Shown here: piece after piece, positions 1-7,254 of the stretch
Layout of the letters: each line of letters opens with the position of its first letter
How positions within the stretch are numbered: position 1 is the stretch's first letter
NCBI GenBank assembly: GCA_963807775.1
Contig: CAWECY010000010.1
Span: forward strand, 248,001 to 312,000
Source of the DNA: Bog-473 sp963807775
Lineage (GTDB): Bacteria; Actinomycetota; Acidimicrobiia; Acidimicrobiales; RAAP-2
Reading direction: 5' to 3'
DNA length: 64,000 nucleotides
Translations under genes and position numbers: made by a program
The notes under the pieces: model-generated
What the model was told of the DNA's origin: nothing
Databases searched by the model: none
The model's input: only the letters and a program-made list of their open reading frames with translations

Positions 1-2
1 TG

Positions 3-896
3 CCGCCGACCGGCTGGAAACCCTCGGCCCCCTTCCTCGACACGCTGCTGGCCGGTCTGAGCGGGAACCAGGCGCTGACCCCGGTCACCATCGACCAGCT
101 GTTCGCGCAGGTGCCCGCCGGCGGGAACCGCGAGCCCTCCGTACGTCGCCTCCAGGCGGGCTCGGCCGACCGCAGCATCTCGAGCACGTCGGCCTACAAG
201 ATCGCCCTGGACCGCCAACAGCTCAGCTCCTTCACCAACGCCGTCGACGGGCACCCGCCCCAACTGACGAACCTGAGCGACGAGCTGCTCGATACCGAGT
301 TCCGCGCCTTGGACGCCGACCAGCGCACCGCCGCCCTGGCCGATTACCAACGCGCCTTCAACGCGCAGATCGGCCAGATCACCCTGGCCACCGAGCGCAC
401 GGTGACGTTCACCTCCCGCCGGGCCGCCGTGCCGGTGACCGTGCTGTCGAGCAGCCCCTATCCGGTCACCGTCGTGGTCACCCTGACCAGCGACAAGTTC
501 AACTTCCCCAATGGAAACACGCACACCCTGACGCTGGACCGCCCCACCACCTCGGTCCGCGTGACGGCACAAGCCCGCGGCTCGGGTGACAGCCTGCCCA
601 TCGACGTGACCCTGCGCACGGCCGACGGCCAGCTGGTCCTCGACCGCACGGTGCTGACCGTGCATTCGACGGCCATCTCCTTCGTCGGCATCGCCCTTAC
701 CGTGCTCGCCGGGGCGGTGCTCCTGCTCTGGTGGGTGCGCACCTGGCGGCGCTCGAGGCGCCAGCGACTCCGGGCGGCGCCACCATCGGGCCCGGGCCCC
801 GCCCCACCCGGGACCGACCACGACCACGACGCCGACGCCGACGCCGACCACGACCACGAGTCGCAGTCCCAGCCCCTACCCCAGACCGAGCGCTGA
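3..896 (+). CDS. DUF6049-like membrane-anchored protein, 3' part
   Basis: The reading frame is open from the first bases of the window, so this is the C-terminal part of a larger protein whose start lies upstream. The visible part ends in a beta-rich segment, one hydrophobic membrane helix (about 22 residues, near bases 680-740), then an Arg-rich stretch and an Asp/His-rich low-complexity tail. A large extracytoplasmic protein with one C-terminal membrane anchor directly upstream of murJ is the usual position of the actinobacterial DUF6049 family, whose function is unknown. The next gene begins 2 bases after the stop codon, so the two are probably cotranscribed. The family name rests mostly on context and architecture. 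Confidence 0.7.
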   Translation, partial: PPTGWKPSAPFLDTLLAGLSGNQALTPVTIDQLFAQVPAGGNREPSVRRLQAGSADRSISSTSAYKIALDRQQLSSFTNAVDGHPPQLTNLSDELLDTEFRALDADQRTAALADYQRAFNAQIGQITLATERTVTFTSRRAAVPVTVLSSSPYPVTVVVTLTSDKFNFPNGNTHTLTLDRPTTSVRVTAQARGSGDSLPIDVTLRTADGQLVLDRTVLTVHSTAISFVGIALTVLAGAVLLLWWVRTWRRSRRQRLRAAPPSGPGPAPPGTDHDHDADADADHDHESQSQPLPQTER

Positions 897-898
897 CC

Positions 899-2566
899 GT
901 GTCCGCGCCGACCCACGCCGCCGCCCCCACCAGCACCCAGCCGCTGCGCACGGCCGCCGTCTACGTCTCCATCGGGACCGGCGTGTCGCGCGTCACCGGC
1001 CTGCTGCGCATCGTCGTGCTGGCGTGGGCCCTCGGGCAACACTTCCTGGCCGACTCGTACAACCTGGCCAACGTCACGCCCAACATGCTCTACGACGTCG
1101 TCCTGGGCGGCGTCCTGTCGGCCACCTTCATCCCCGTCTTCGTCGATCGCCTGGCCCACAAGTCGGAGCAGGAGGCCTTCGAGTCGATCTCGGCCGTCGT
1201 GACCGTGTCGGTCGTCGTCCTCCTGATCGCCTCCGTGGCCGCCCTCATCGCCGCGCCCTACCTCGTCACCGCGCTCACCGCCCTCGACGCCCACGGCCAC
1301 CCGGACCAGATCCAACGCGTCATGCTCGAGCGGCGCGTCGCCACCACGTTCCTGCGCTGGTTCGTGATCCAGATCGCCGCCTACGGGCTCTTCGCCCTGG
1401 GTGCCGCGCTCCTCAACACGCGCCGGCGCTTCGTCGCCGTCGCCTGGGCCCCCATCGTCAACAACCTCGTGTGCATCGGCATCCTCATCTGGTTCGGCCT
1501 GTGGGCCGGCCACGGGGCCAACCTGGCCAGCGTGGAGGCCCACAAGTCCCAGCTCGTCCTGCTCGGGCTCGGCACCTCGCTCGGCGTGGTGCTCCAGGGC
1601 GTGGCCCTCCTGCCCAGCCTCACCAAGGCCGACCTGGGACGGCTGCGCTGGCACTGGAACCCGCGCGACGACGCCCTGCGCACCGTGGCTCGCCTGGGGG
1701 GGTGGACGTTCGGATTCGTGCTGGCCAACCAGGTGGCCCTGTTCGTCGTCACCGTGCTGGCGGGCAGCGTGCCCGGTCCCGACCCGGTGTCGTCGTACAC
1801 GTACGCCTACGCGTTCTTGCAGCTCCCCTACGGGATCATCGCCGTGACGGTCATGTCCGTGGTCACCCCCGACCTGGCCGAGCGCTGGTCGACCGGTCAG
1901 GTGCGGGCCTTCCTCCACCGCATGTCCGGCGGCCTGCGCGCCGTCCTGGCGCTCATCATCCCGGCCGCGGTCGGCATGCTGCTCCTGGCCAAGCCCGCCG
2001 TCGCATTCCTGCTCGGTAACGGGCACAGCACACCGGCCCAGACCGCCACCACCGGCGCCGCCCTGGCCATGTTCGCGCTCGGCCTGCCGGGCTTCTGCAC
2101 CTACCTCTACTTCGTGCGCGTCCTGCAGTCCATGCAGCGCACCAAGGTCGCCTTCTTCCTCTACCTGGTCGAGAACGGCCTCAACATCGTCCTCGCCCTC
2201 GCGCTGGTGCACCCGCTCGGCGTGCGCGGCCTCGCCCTCTCCCTGTCGATCGCCTACACGGTGGCCGCCGTCTGCGCGCTGGCCGTCTTCCGCAACTGGT
2301 TCGGGCGTCTGGCCGACCGCGAGACCTGGGCCCCGCTGGGCCGGGTGGCCATCGCCTGCATCCCCATGGCCGTCGTCGTGCTCGTCATCTCCAACCTTTC
2401 CGGGTCCACCACCGTCGGGGGCCTGGCCGCACGGGTGATCGGGGCCGTGGTGGCGGGCGGACTCACCTTCGGTGCCGTCGTGGTGTGGCTGGGCGAGCGC
2501 CACGACGCCCGCCGGGGGCCGCGCCGAGCCCGGCCACTGGACACCTCGGGCGCGGTGCCGGGGTAG
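899..2566 (+). CDS. murJ: Lipid II flippase MurJ (MviN family)
   Basis: This is a 555-residue polytopic protein of the MOP exporter superfamily, predicted to flip the peptidoglycan precursor lipid II across the cytoplasmic membrane. The N-terminal helix contains the G-V-S-R-V-T-G-L-L-R pattern typical of MurJ, followed by an A-D-S-Y-N-L-A-N segment and about 14 hydrophobic segments over the whole length. I chose the GTG at 899, just after the upstream stop. The frame stays open upstream but there it encodes an Arg-rich shadow of the previous gene. The short C-terminus lacks the cytosolic pseudokinase extension of mycobacterial MviN. It sits in the conserved cluster that leads to trxB, cwlM and parB. 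Confidence 0.93.
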   Translation: MSAPTHAAAPTSTQPLRTAAVYVSIGTGVSRVTGLLRIVVLAWALGQHFLADSYNLANVTPNMLYDVVLGGVLSATFIPVFVDRLAHKSEQEAFESISAVVTVSVVVLLIASVAALIAAPYLVTALTALDAHGHPDQIQRVMLERRVATTFLRWFVIQIAAYGLFALGAALLNTRRRFVAVAWAPIVNNLVCIGILIWFGLWAGHGANLASVEAHKSQLVLLGLGTSLGVVLQGVALLPSLTKADLGRLRWHWNPRDDALRTVARLGGWTFGFVLANQVALFVVTVLAGSVPGPDPVSSYTYAYAFLQLPYGIIAVTVMSVVTPDLAERWSTGQVRAFLHRMSGGLRAVLALIIPAAVGMLLLAKPAVAFLLGNGHSTPAQTATTGAALAMFALGLPGFCTYLYFVRVLQSMQRTKVAFFLYLVENGLNIVLALALVHPLGVRGLALSLSIAYTVAAVCALAVFRNWFGRLADRETWAPLGRVAIACIPMAVVVLVISNLSGSTTVGGLAARVIGAVVAGGLTFGAVVVWLGERHDARRGPRRARPLDTSGAVPG

Positions 2567-2624
2567 TGGCCGGTGCCGGCGCCTGAGCTGCCCCGTCGAC
2601 CCGGCGCCGTGGCAGACTCGCTCA

Positions 2625-3491
2625 ATGCCCGGCATCCACCTCGTCACCGACAGCGCGTGCGACCTGACCGACCAGCTCGTCAAGGAGCACCAGATCGGCG
2701 TGGTGCCGCTCACCATCCGCTTCGGTGACGAGGAATTCGAGGACCGGCGCCAGCTCACCCCGGCCGAGTTCTGGGAGCGCTGCCGGGGCGCCAAGGCCCT
2801 GCCCGAGACGGCCGCCCCCTCCCCCGGCGCCTTCCAGGCCGCCTACCAGCAGGCGGCGGACGAAGGGGCCGACGCCGTCCTCTGCCTCACCATCTCGTCC
2901 AAGGTGTCGGCCACCTACGCCTCCGCCCTGACCGCCGCCGAGTCCTTCGCAACCCTCCCCGTGCGCGTCATCGACACCTTCTCGCTGACCCTCGGACAGG
3001 GCCTGCTGGTCCTGGCCGCCGCCGAGGAAGCGGCGGACGGCGCCGGCATGGACGACCTCGTCGCCAACACCGAGGGCCGCATCCCGCGCACCCGCATCTA
3101 CGGCGTCCTCGGCGGCCTGGAGCACCTGCAGCGCGGCGGTCGCATCGGCGGCGCCCAGGCCCTGCTCGGATCCATCCTCAACATCAAGCCCGTGATCCAG
3201 CTGAAGGACGGCGAGGTGGGCGAGGAGTCCAAGCAGCGCACGCGGGGCCGCGCCCTGGCCTACCTGCGGGAAAAGGTGGCGGCCGACGCCCCGGTCGAGC
3301 GCCTGGCCGTGGCCGACGGCGCCTGCGACGACTTCCCCGCCGTGCTGGCCGGCCTGGAGGGCATCGCCACCGAGCACCCCCTCATCGCGGCCGAGCTCGG
3401 CCCGGTCGTGGGCACCCACGCCGGCCCCAACACGGTGGGCGTCTGCTACATCGTCCCAGCCCAGGCAGGCTCCACCGCCGACGCCGGGTAG
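2625..3491 (+). CDS. DegV family fatty-acid-binding protein
   Basis: This 288-residue protein starts with H-L-V-T-D-S-A-C-D-L, the hallmark beginning of DegV proteins, and carries the later T-I-S-S-K-V-S-A-T-Y and R-G-G-R-I-G-G segments that line the fatty-acid pocket. DegV (FakB-type) proteins bind a fatty acid and present it to a kinase. No FakA-like kinase is visible in this window, so the physiological partner is unknown. The ATG at 2625 was chosen because homology begins there, although the frame is open for 150 bases upstream inside murJ. It is codirectional with murJ, 58 bases downstream. Confidence 0.9.
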   Translation: MPGIHLVTDSACDLTDQLVKEHQIGVVPLTIRFGDEEFEDRRQLTPAEFWERCRGAKALPETAAPSPGAFQAAYQQAADEGADAVLCLTISSKVSATYASALTAAESFATLPVRVIDTFSLTLGQGLLVLAAAEEAADGAGMDDLVANTEGRIPRTRIYGVLGGLEHLQRGGRIGGAQALLGSILNIKPVIQLKDGEVGEESKQRTRGRALAYLREKVAADAPVERLAVADGACDDFPAVLAGLEGIATEHPLIAAELGPVVGTHAGPNTVGVCYIVPAQAGSTADAG

Positions 3492-3500
3492 TCTCACCCC

Positions 3501-3803
3501 GTGGCTGAGAACGATATTTCCGACGCCCTTTCGGCGCGTGCCCTCGACACCGTCGACACCGTGGTGGCCACGGTCAACGACAAGGCCATCCGGCCCGCCG
3601 TCGTGGCCGCCCGCAGCGTGGTCTTCGGCGTCATCATCGGCGTGATCGCCCTGGCCGTGGTCATCCTCTTCTGCGTGATGTTCATCCGACTCACCACCAT
3701 CGCCGGGCACCGGATCTGGGCCTCCTACATCGTGCTCGGCCTCATCTTCTGCATCGCCGGGGCGATCTTGTACTCGCGCCGCGGCGTCCCCCCTGATGCC
3801 TGA
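3501..3803 (+). CDS. Small two-helix membrane protein
   Basis: This 100-residue protein has an acidic soluble N-terminus (about 35 residues) and two hydrophobic helices near residues 38-62 and 72-92, with a short basic C-terminus. It starts at GTG 3501, 9 bases after the DegV stop, and its last 8 bases overlap the start of trxB, so translational coupling is likely. I do not recognise the family with certainty. The size and two-helix hairpin resemble holin-like or actinobacterial small envelope proteins found beside trxB. No catalytic residues are visible. Confidence 0.75.
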   Translation: MAENDISDALSARALDTVDTVVATVNDKAIRPAVVAARSVVFGVIIGVIALAVVILFCVMFIRLTTIAGHRIWASYIVLGLIFCIAGAILYSRRGVPPDA

Positions 3804-4776
3804 GCCCGGCGGCGGTCCCGAGCGCCGCCAGGTCGTCATCATCGGCAGCGGCCCGGCCGGGCTGACCGCCGCCCTCTACACGGCCCGCGCCCAGCTGCAC
3901 CCCCTCGTCATCGAGGGCGAGCCGTCGTCGACCAGCGACCAGCCCGGCGGCCAGCTCATGCTCACCACCGACGTCGAGAACTACCCGGGCTTCGTCGACG
4001 GCATCATGGGCCCCGAGCTGATGGGCATCATGCGCGAGCAGGCCCTCCGCTTCGATGCCGAGCTGCGCACCGCCAAGGTCAGCCGCATCGACGTGACGCC
4101 CTGGCCCTTCGAGGTGTGGGTGGGCGACCCCGAGGCCGACGAGCCGACCGTCCGTGCCGACACGCTCATCGTGGCCACCGGCGCCCGCTCGCTCATGCTC
4201 GGCTGCCCCAACGAGCAGCGCCTGCTCGGCTACGGCGTGTCGACGTGCGCCACCTGCGACGGCTTCTTCTTCCGGGGCCAGCACATCGCCGTGGCCGGCG
4301 GCGGCGACTCGGCCATGGAGGAGGCCACCTTCCTGACCCGCTTCGCCGACAAGGTCACCGTCATCCACCGCCGCGACCAGCTGCGTGCCTCGAAGATCAT
4401 GCAGGAGCGCGCCATGGCCAACCCCAAGATCGAGTTCCGCTGGAACAGCGTCATCACCGACATCATGGGCGACACCAAGGTGGCCGGACTCGGCCTGCAG
4501 GACACCTTCACCGGTGAGGCCTCCCAGCTCGATGTAACCGGACTGTTCGTCGCCATCGGCCACGAGCCCAACAGTTCCCTGCTCAAGGGCCAGGTCGAGC
4601 TGCGGGACAACGGCTACGTGCGCACCTTCGACGGCACCACCCGCACCAGCGTCGATGGCGTCTTCGCCTGCGGCGACGTGCAGGACGACTACTACCGCCA
4701 GGCGATCACCTCGGCGGGGTCGGGGTGCATGGCCGCCATCGACGCCGAGCGCTGGCTCGAGGCCAAGGGCGAGTAG
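3796..4776 (+). CDS. trxB: Thioredoxin-disulfide reductase
   Basis: This 326-residue flavoprotein reduces thioredoxin with NADPH. The FAD-binding motif G-S-G-P-A-G is at residues 17-22, the redox-active C-A-T-C pair at 151-154, the NADPH-binding G-G-G-D-S-A just after it, and the second FAD motif (V-F-A-C-G-D-V) near the C-terminus. Length is normal for low-molecular-weight TrxB. The ATG at 3796 overlaps the preceding small membrane protein gene by 8 bases. The thioredoxin gene follows after 59 bases, as in mycobacteria, so reductase and substrate are made together. Confidence 0.97.
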   Translation: MPEPGGGPERRQVVIIGSGPAGLTAALYTARAQLHPLVIEGEPSSTSDQPGGQLMLTTDVENYPGFVDGIMGPELMGIMREQALRFDAELRTAKVSRIDVTPWPFEVWVGDPEADEPTVRADTLIVATGARSLMLGCPNEQRLLGYGVSTCATCDGFFFRGQHIAVAGGGDSAMEEATFLTRFADKVTVIHRRDQLRASKIMQERAMANPKIEFRWNSVITDIMGDTKVAGLGLQDTFTGEASQLDVTGLFVAIGHEPNSSLLKGQVELRDNGYVRTFDGTTRTSVDGVFACGDVQDDYYRQAITSAGSGCMAAIDAERWLEAKGE

Positions 4777-4835
4777 CGAGCGCCCGGGAACAGAACCACC
4801 GGGTGCGGCGTTGCACCCCCTGACAAGGAGATGCC

Positions 4836-5162
4836 ATGAGCGAGAAGATCGAGACCCTCACCGACGCTACCTTTGACGAGCATGTCAAGAGTTCGGACGT
4901 CCCCGTGCTGGTGGACTTCTGGGCGGAATGGTGCGGCCCGTGCAAGATGATCTCCCCGGTCCTGGAGGAGATAGCCGAGGAGCAGGCGGGCAAGATCAAG
5001 ATCGGCAAGCTCAACATCGACGACAACCTGGACGTGACACGCCGCTTCGAGGTGATGAGCATCCCCACGCTGATCCTGTTCAAGGACGGCGAGCCGGCGG
5101 TGCGCCTGATCGGGGCCAAGCCCAAGGGCGCCCTCCTCGAGGAGATCTCGGCCTACCTGTAG
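4836..5162 (+). CDS. trxA: Thioredoxin
   Basis: This 108-residue protein is a canonical thioredoxin with W-C-G-P-C at residues 32-36 and the cis-proline segment M-S-I-P-T-L. It acts in the cytoplasm as a general disulfide reductant regenerated by the upstream TrxB. The ATG at 4836 follows a clear AAGGAG ribosome-binding site six bases upstream. The next gene (CwlM-like) starts essentially at its stop codon, reproducing the mycobacterial order trxB-trxC-cwlM. Confidence 0.97.
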   Translation: MSEKIETLTDATFDEHVKSSDVPVLVDFWAEWCGPCKMISPVLEEIAEEQAGKIKIGKLNIDDNLDVTRRFEVMSIPTLILFKDGEPAVRLIGAKPKGALLEEISAYL

Positions 5163-5164
5163 GC

Positions 5165-6136
5165 CTGCCCCTCGCCTTTGGGGACCGCGGCCGCGCCGTC
5201 TCCGACGTCCAAGACCGCCTGAGCGCCGTCCTCCCGGGCGCGCCCGTCGACGCCGACGGGATCTTCGGACCGGCGACCCGCGCCGCCGTCCAGGCCTTCC
5301 AACGCCTGCGCGGCCTGCGCGTGGACGGAGTGTGCGGCCCGCAGACCTGGAACACCCTGGTCGAGGCCGGATTCCGGGTCGGTGACCGCTTCTTGTACCG
5401 CCGGACTCCCATGCTGCGGGGCGACGACGTGGCGGAGCTGCAACAGCGCCTGTGCACGCTCGGGTTCGACACGGGCCGCGTCGACGGCATCTTCGGCGAC
5501 GACACCGCCCGGGCGCTGGGCGAGTTCCAGCGCAACGCCGGCCTGCCGGTCGACGGCATCGTCGGGGGGGCGACCCTGAGCGAGCTGCTGCGCCTGGAGA
5601 GCCGCCACCACGACCCCGAGCTGGTCTCGGCCGTGCGGGCCCGGGCCACCCTGCGCGACGCTCCCCCGACCCTCCAGGGCCGTCACGTGGCCGTGGGCGA
5701 GAGCGGCGGCCTGGGCAGCGTCACCGGGGCGCTGCGGCGCCGCCTCATCCTGAGCGGCATCCGGGTCACCGAGCTGCACCACCCCGACGACGCCGTGCAG
5801 GCCCGCGAGGCCAACGAGCTGGGGGTGGACGTCTTCGTCGGCCTGAGGTTGAACCCGTCCGCCTCGGCCTGCCGCACCGCCTTCTGGTCGGGCACCCACG
5901 ACGAGTCGCCGGGCGGGCGGCGCCTGGCCGAGCTGGTCCAGCTGGCCGTGCCGGGCGCCCTGGAGGTGGCCGACGCCGGCGCCCACGGCATGGCCCTCAC
6001 CCTCTTGCGCGAGACGCGGATGCCGGCCGTCGTGGTCGAGGTGGGGCCGGCCAGCTCCGTGGTCGAGCGTGCCCTCTCGCTGGCCACCGCCCTGTCGGCC
6101 GCCCTGGGCCATTGGGCCGACGCCTCCTGGGACTGA
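5165..6136 (+). CDS. cwlM: CwlM-like protein: two peptidoglycan-binding domains plus degenerate amidase_3 domain
   Basis: Two tandem PG_binding_1 repeats (about residues 5-65 and 75-140, each with a V-D-G-I/V-F/C-G pattern) are followed by an N-acetylmuramoyl-L-alanine amidase_3 fold (about 160-320). Gene order trxB-trxA-this gene-parB is that of mycobacterial cwlM, whose product activates MurA in the cytoplasm when phosphorylated by PknB. No signal peptide is visible. The amidase zinc ligands look lost: the usual G-H-G-G is replaced by G-E-S-G-G, the following Glu is missing, and the S-I-H-x-N strand reads G-L-R-L-N. Only the late E in V-V-V-E-V-G remains. The start is uncertain: no ATG or GTG lies near, and CTG 5165, directly after the trxA stop, is the best placed codon. 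Confidence 0.85.
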   Translation: MPLAFGDRGRAVSDVQDRLSAVLPGAPVDADGIFGPATRAAVQAFQRLRGLRVDGVCGPQTWNTLVEAGFRVGDRFLYRRTPMLRGDDVAELQQRLCTLGFDTGRVDGIFGDDTARALGEFQRNAGLPVDGIVGGATLSELLRLESRHHDPELVSAVRARATLRDAPPTLQGRHVAVGESGGLGSVTGALRRRLILSGIRVTELHHPDDAVQAREANELGVDVFVGLRLNPSASACRTAFWSGTHDESPGGRRLAELVQLAVPGALEVADAGAHGMALTLLRETRMPAVVVEVGPASSVVERALSLATALSAALGHWADASWD

Positions 6137-6150
6137 TTACCGGTAATCAG
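6133..6150. promoter_or_regulatory. Perfect 18-bp palindrome overlapping the cwlM stop codon
   Basis: CTGATTACCGGTAATCAG is a perfect palindrome with no central spacer and includes the TGA of the CwlM-like gene. The absence of a loop and of a following T-run argues against a terminator. A dimeric protein-binding site is more plausible, but no regulator can be named. Confidence 0.45.
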
Positions 6151-6186
6151 GCCTGGTCATCGACCTACCTAAAGCCTCGCCCAACG

Positions 6187-6207
6187 GGTCGCGACGGTTG
6201 CGCGACC
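6187..6207. other. Hairpin between convergent cwlM and parB
   Basis: GGTCGCG and CGCGACC form a perfect 7-bp stem around a 7-base loop in the space between the converging cwlM-like and parB genes. It could act as a bidirectional terminator, but neither side has a T-run, so the role is uncertain. Confidence 0.35.
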
Positions 6208-6234
6208 AAAGCTTCCGGCAGGTGAACCGGGTGA

Positions 6235-6267
6235 CAATCCACAACATCATGCACAGGTTGTGGATGA
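6235..6267. promoter_or_regulatory. Inverted pair of DnaA-box-like sequences downstream of parB
   Basis: ATCCACAAC (6237-6245) and its exact reverse complement GTTGTGGAT (6257-6265) are separated by 11 bases. Read as 9-mers, CAATCCACA and TCATCCACA (complement of TGTGGATGA) differ from the DnaA box TTATCCACA at two and one positions. The pair lies just past the parB stop codon. Binding by DnaA is inference. Confidence 0.4.
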
Positions 6268-6297
6268 ACCTGAACCCCCCCTTGACAGTTGCGTGAA

Positions 6298-7254
6298 CTA
6301 CGCGACGCCTGCGTCACCGACCATGGCCCGGTAGATTCGCTCGAGGTCCTCGAGCGTGGCGAACTCGACCACCAGACGACCCCGGCGGTTCTGGATGTCG
6401 ACCTTGACTCGGGTGTTGAGGTAGGTGGAGAGGAGCTCCTCGAGCTCGAGCACGCCGGGCTCGGGCAGCTTCTTGACCGTGGCGCGGCGCCCCGGTCCAT
6501 CGGTCGTACCTGAGGTCGTACCGGCACTCGGGGCGGGTTCGGGTGGCTCCTCCTGGGGGACGGGGGGCACGACATGGAGGTCGGCTCCCCCGGTGCGGAC
6601 CAGATCCTCGACGGCCCGGACCGTTAGTCCCTCGTCCACGATGCGCTCGACCAGCTTCTCCTGCAGGGCGCGGTCGGGGGTGCCCAGGAGGGCCCGGGCG
6701 TGACCGGCCGAGATGGTGCGCTCGGCCAGGGCGCGCTGGGCGCCGGTGGGCAGCTGCAGCAGCCGCAGGGTGTTGGTGATGGTGGCCCGGCCCTTGCCCA
6801 TGCGGGTGGCCACCTGCTCGTGGGTCAGGCCGAACTCGTCGATCAGCTGCTGGTAGGCGGCTGCCTCCTCGAGGGCGTTGAGGTCGACCCGGTGCAGGTT
6901 CTCGACCAGGGCCTGCTCCAGGGAGGCCACGTCGTCGGCCACCTGGACCAGCACGGGGATGGTCTGCAGGCCGGCCCGGCGGGCGGCCCGCCAGCGACGC
7001 TCGCCGGCGATCAGCTCGTAGGTGCCAGGCTCCTCGGGCAGCTCGCGCACGAGCACTGGCTGGAGTAGCCCGACCTCCTTGATGGAGGCGGCCAGCGAGG
7101 CCATGGACTCCTCGTCGAAGTGGCTCCGGGGCTGGAAGGAGCTCGGGCGGATGTGCGAGATGGGAACGATGCGCAGGAGAGAGTCGGACTCCCCCGTCGC
7201 CTCGCTCGGGATCAGGGCGCTCAGGCCCTTACCGAGTCCGCTGCGGCGCGCCAT
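6298..7254 (-). CDS. parB: Chromosome-partitioning protein ParB
   Basis: This 318-residue protein has the N-terminal G-L-G-K-G-L-S-A-L-I signature that contacts ParA, the CTP-binding G-E-R-R-W-R-A-A motif near residues 80-90, the E-N-L-H-R box and a central helix-turn-helix (about 140-165). It ends with a dimerisation domain after a low-complexity Pro/Thr linker. ParB loads at parS and slides as a CTP-gated clamp to segregate the origin. Two parS sites lie about 1.4 kb away beyond parA. Its start is 25 bases inside the end of parA, so the two are translationally coupled. Confidence 0.97.
   Translation of the reverse strand: MARRSGLGKGLSALIPSEATGESDSLLRIVPISHIRPSSFQPRSHFDEESMASLAASIKEVGLLQPVLVRELPEEPGTYELIAGERRWRAARRAGLQTIPVLVQVADDVASLEQALVENLHRVDLNALEEAAAYQQLIDEFGLTHEQVATRMGKGRATITNTLRLLQLPTGAQRALAERTISAGHARALLGTPDRALQEKLVERIVDEGLTVRAVEDLVRTGGADLHVVPPVPQEEPPEPAPSAGTTSGTTDGPGRRATVKKLPEPGVLELEELLSTYLNTRVKVDIQNRRGRLVVEFATLEDLERIYRAMVGDAGVA

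Noticed and set aside
458..2794. 778-residue minus-strand open frame over DUF6049, murJ and degV
   Set aside because: It is a GC-rich shadow frame: composition is Gly/Asp/His/Arg-rich without any recognisable fold, and the plus-strand genes are clear.
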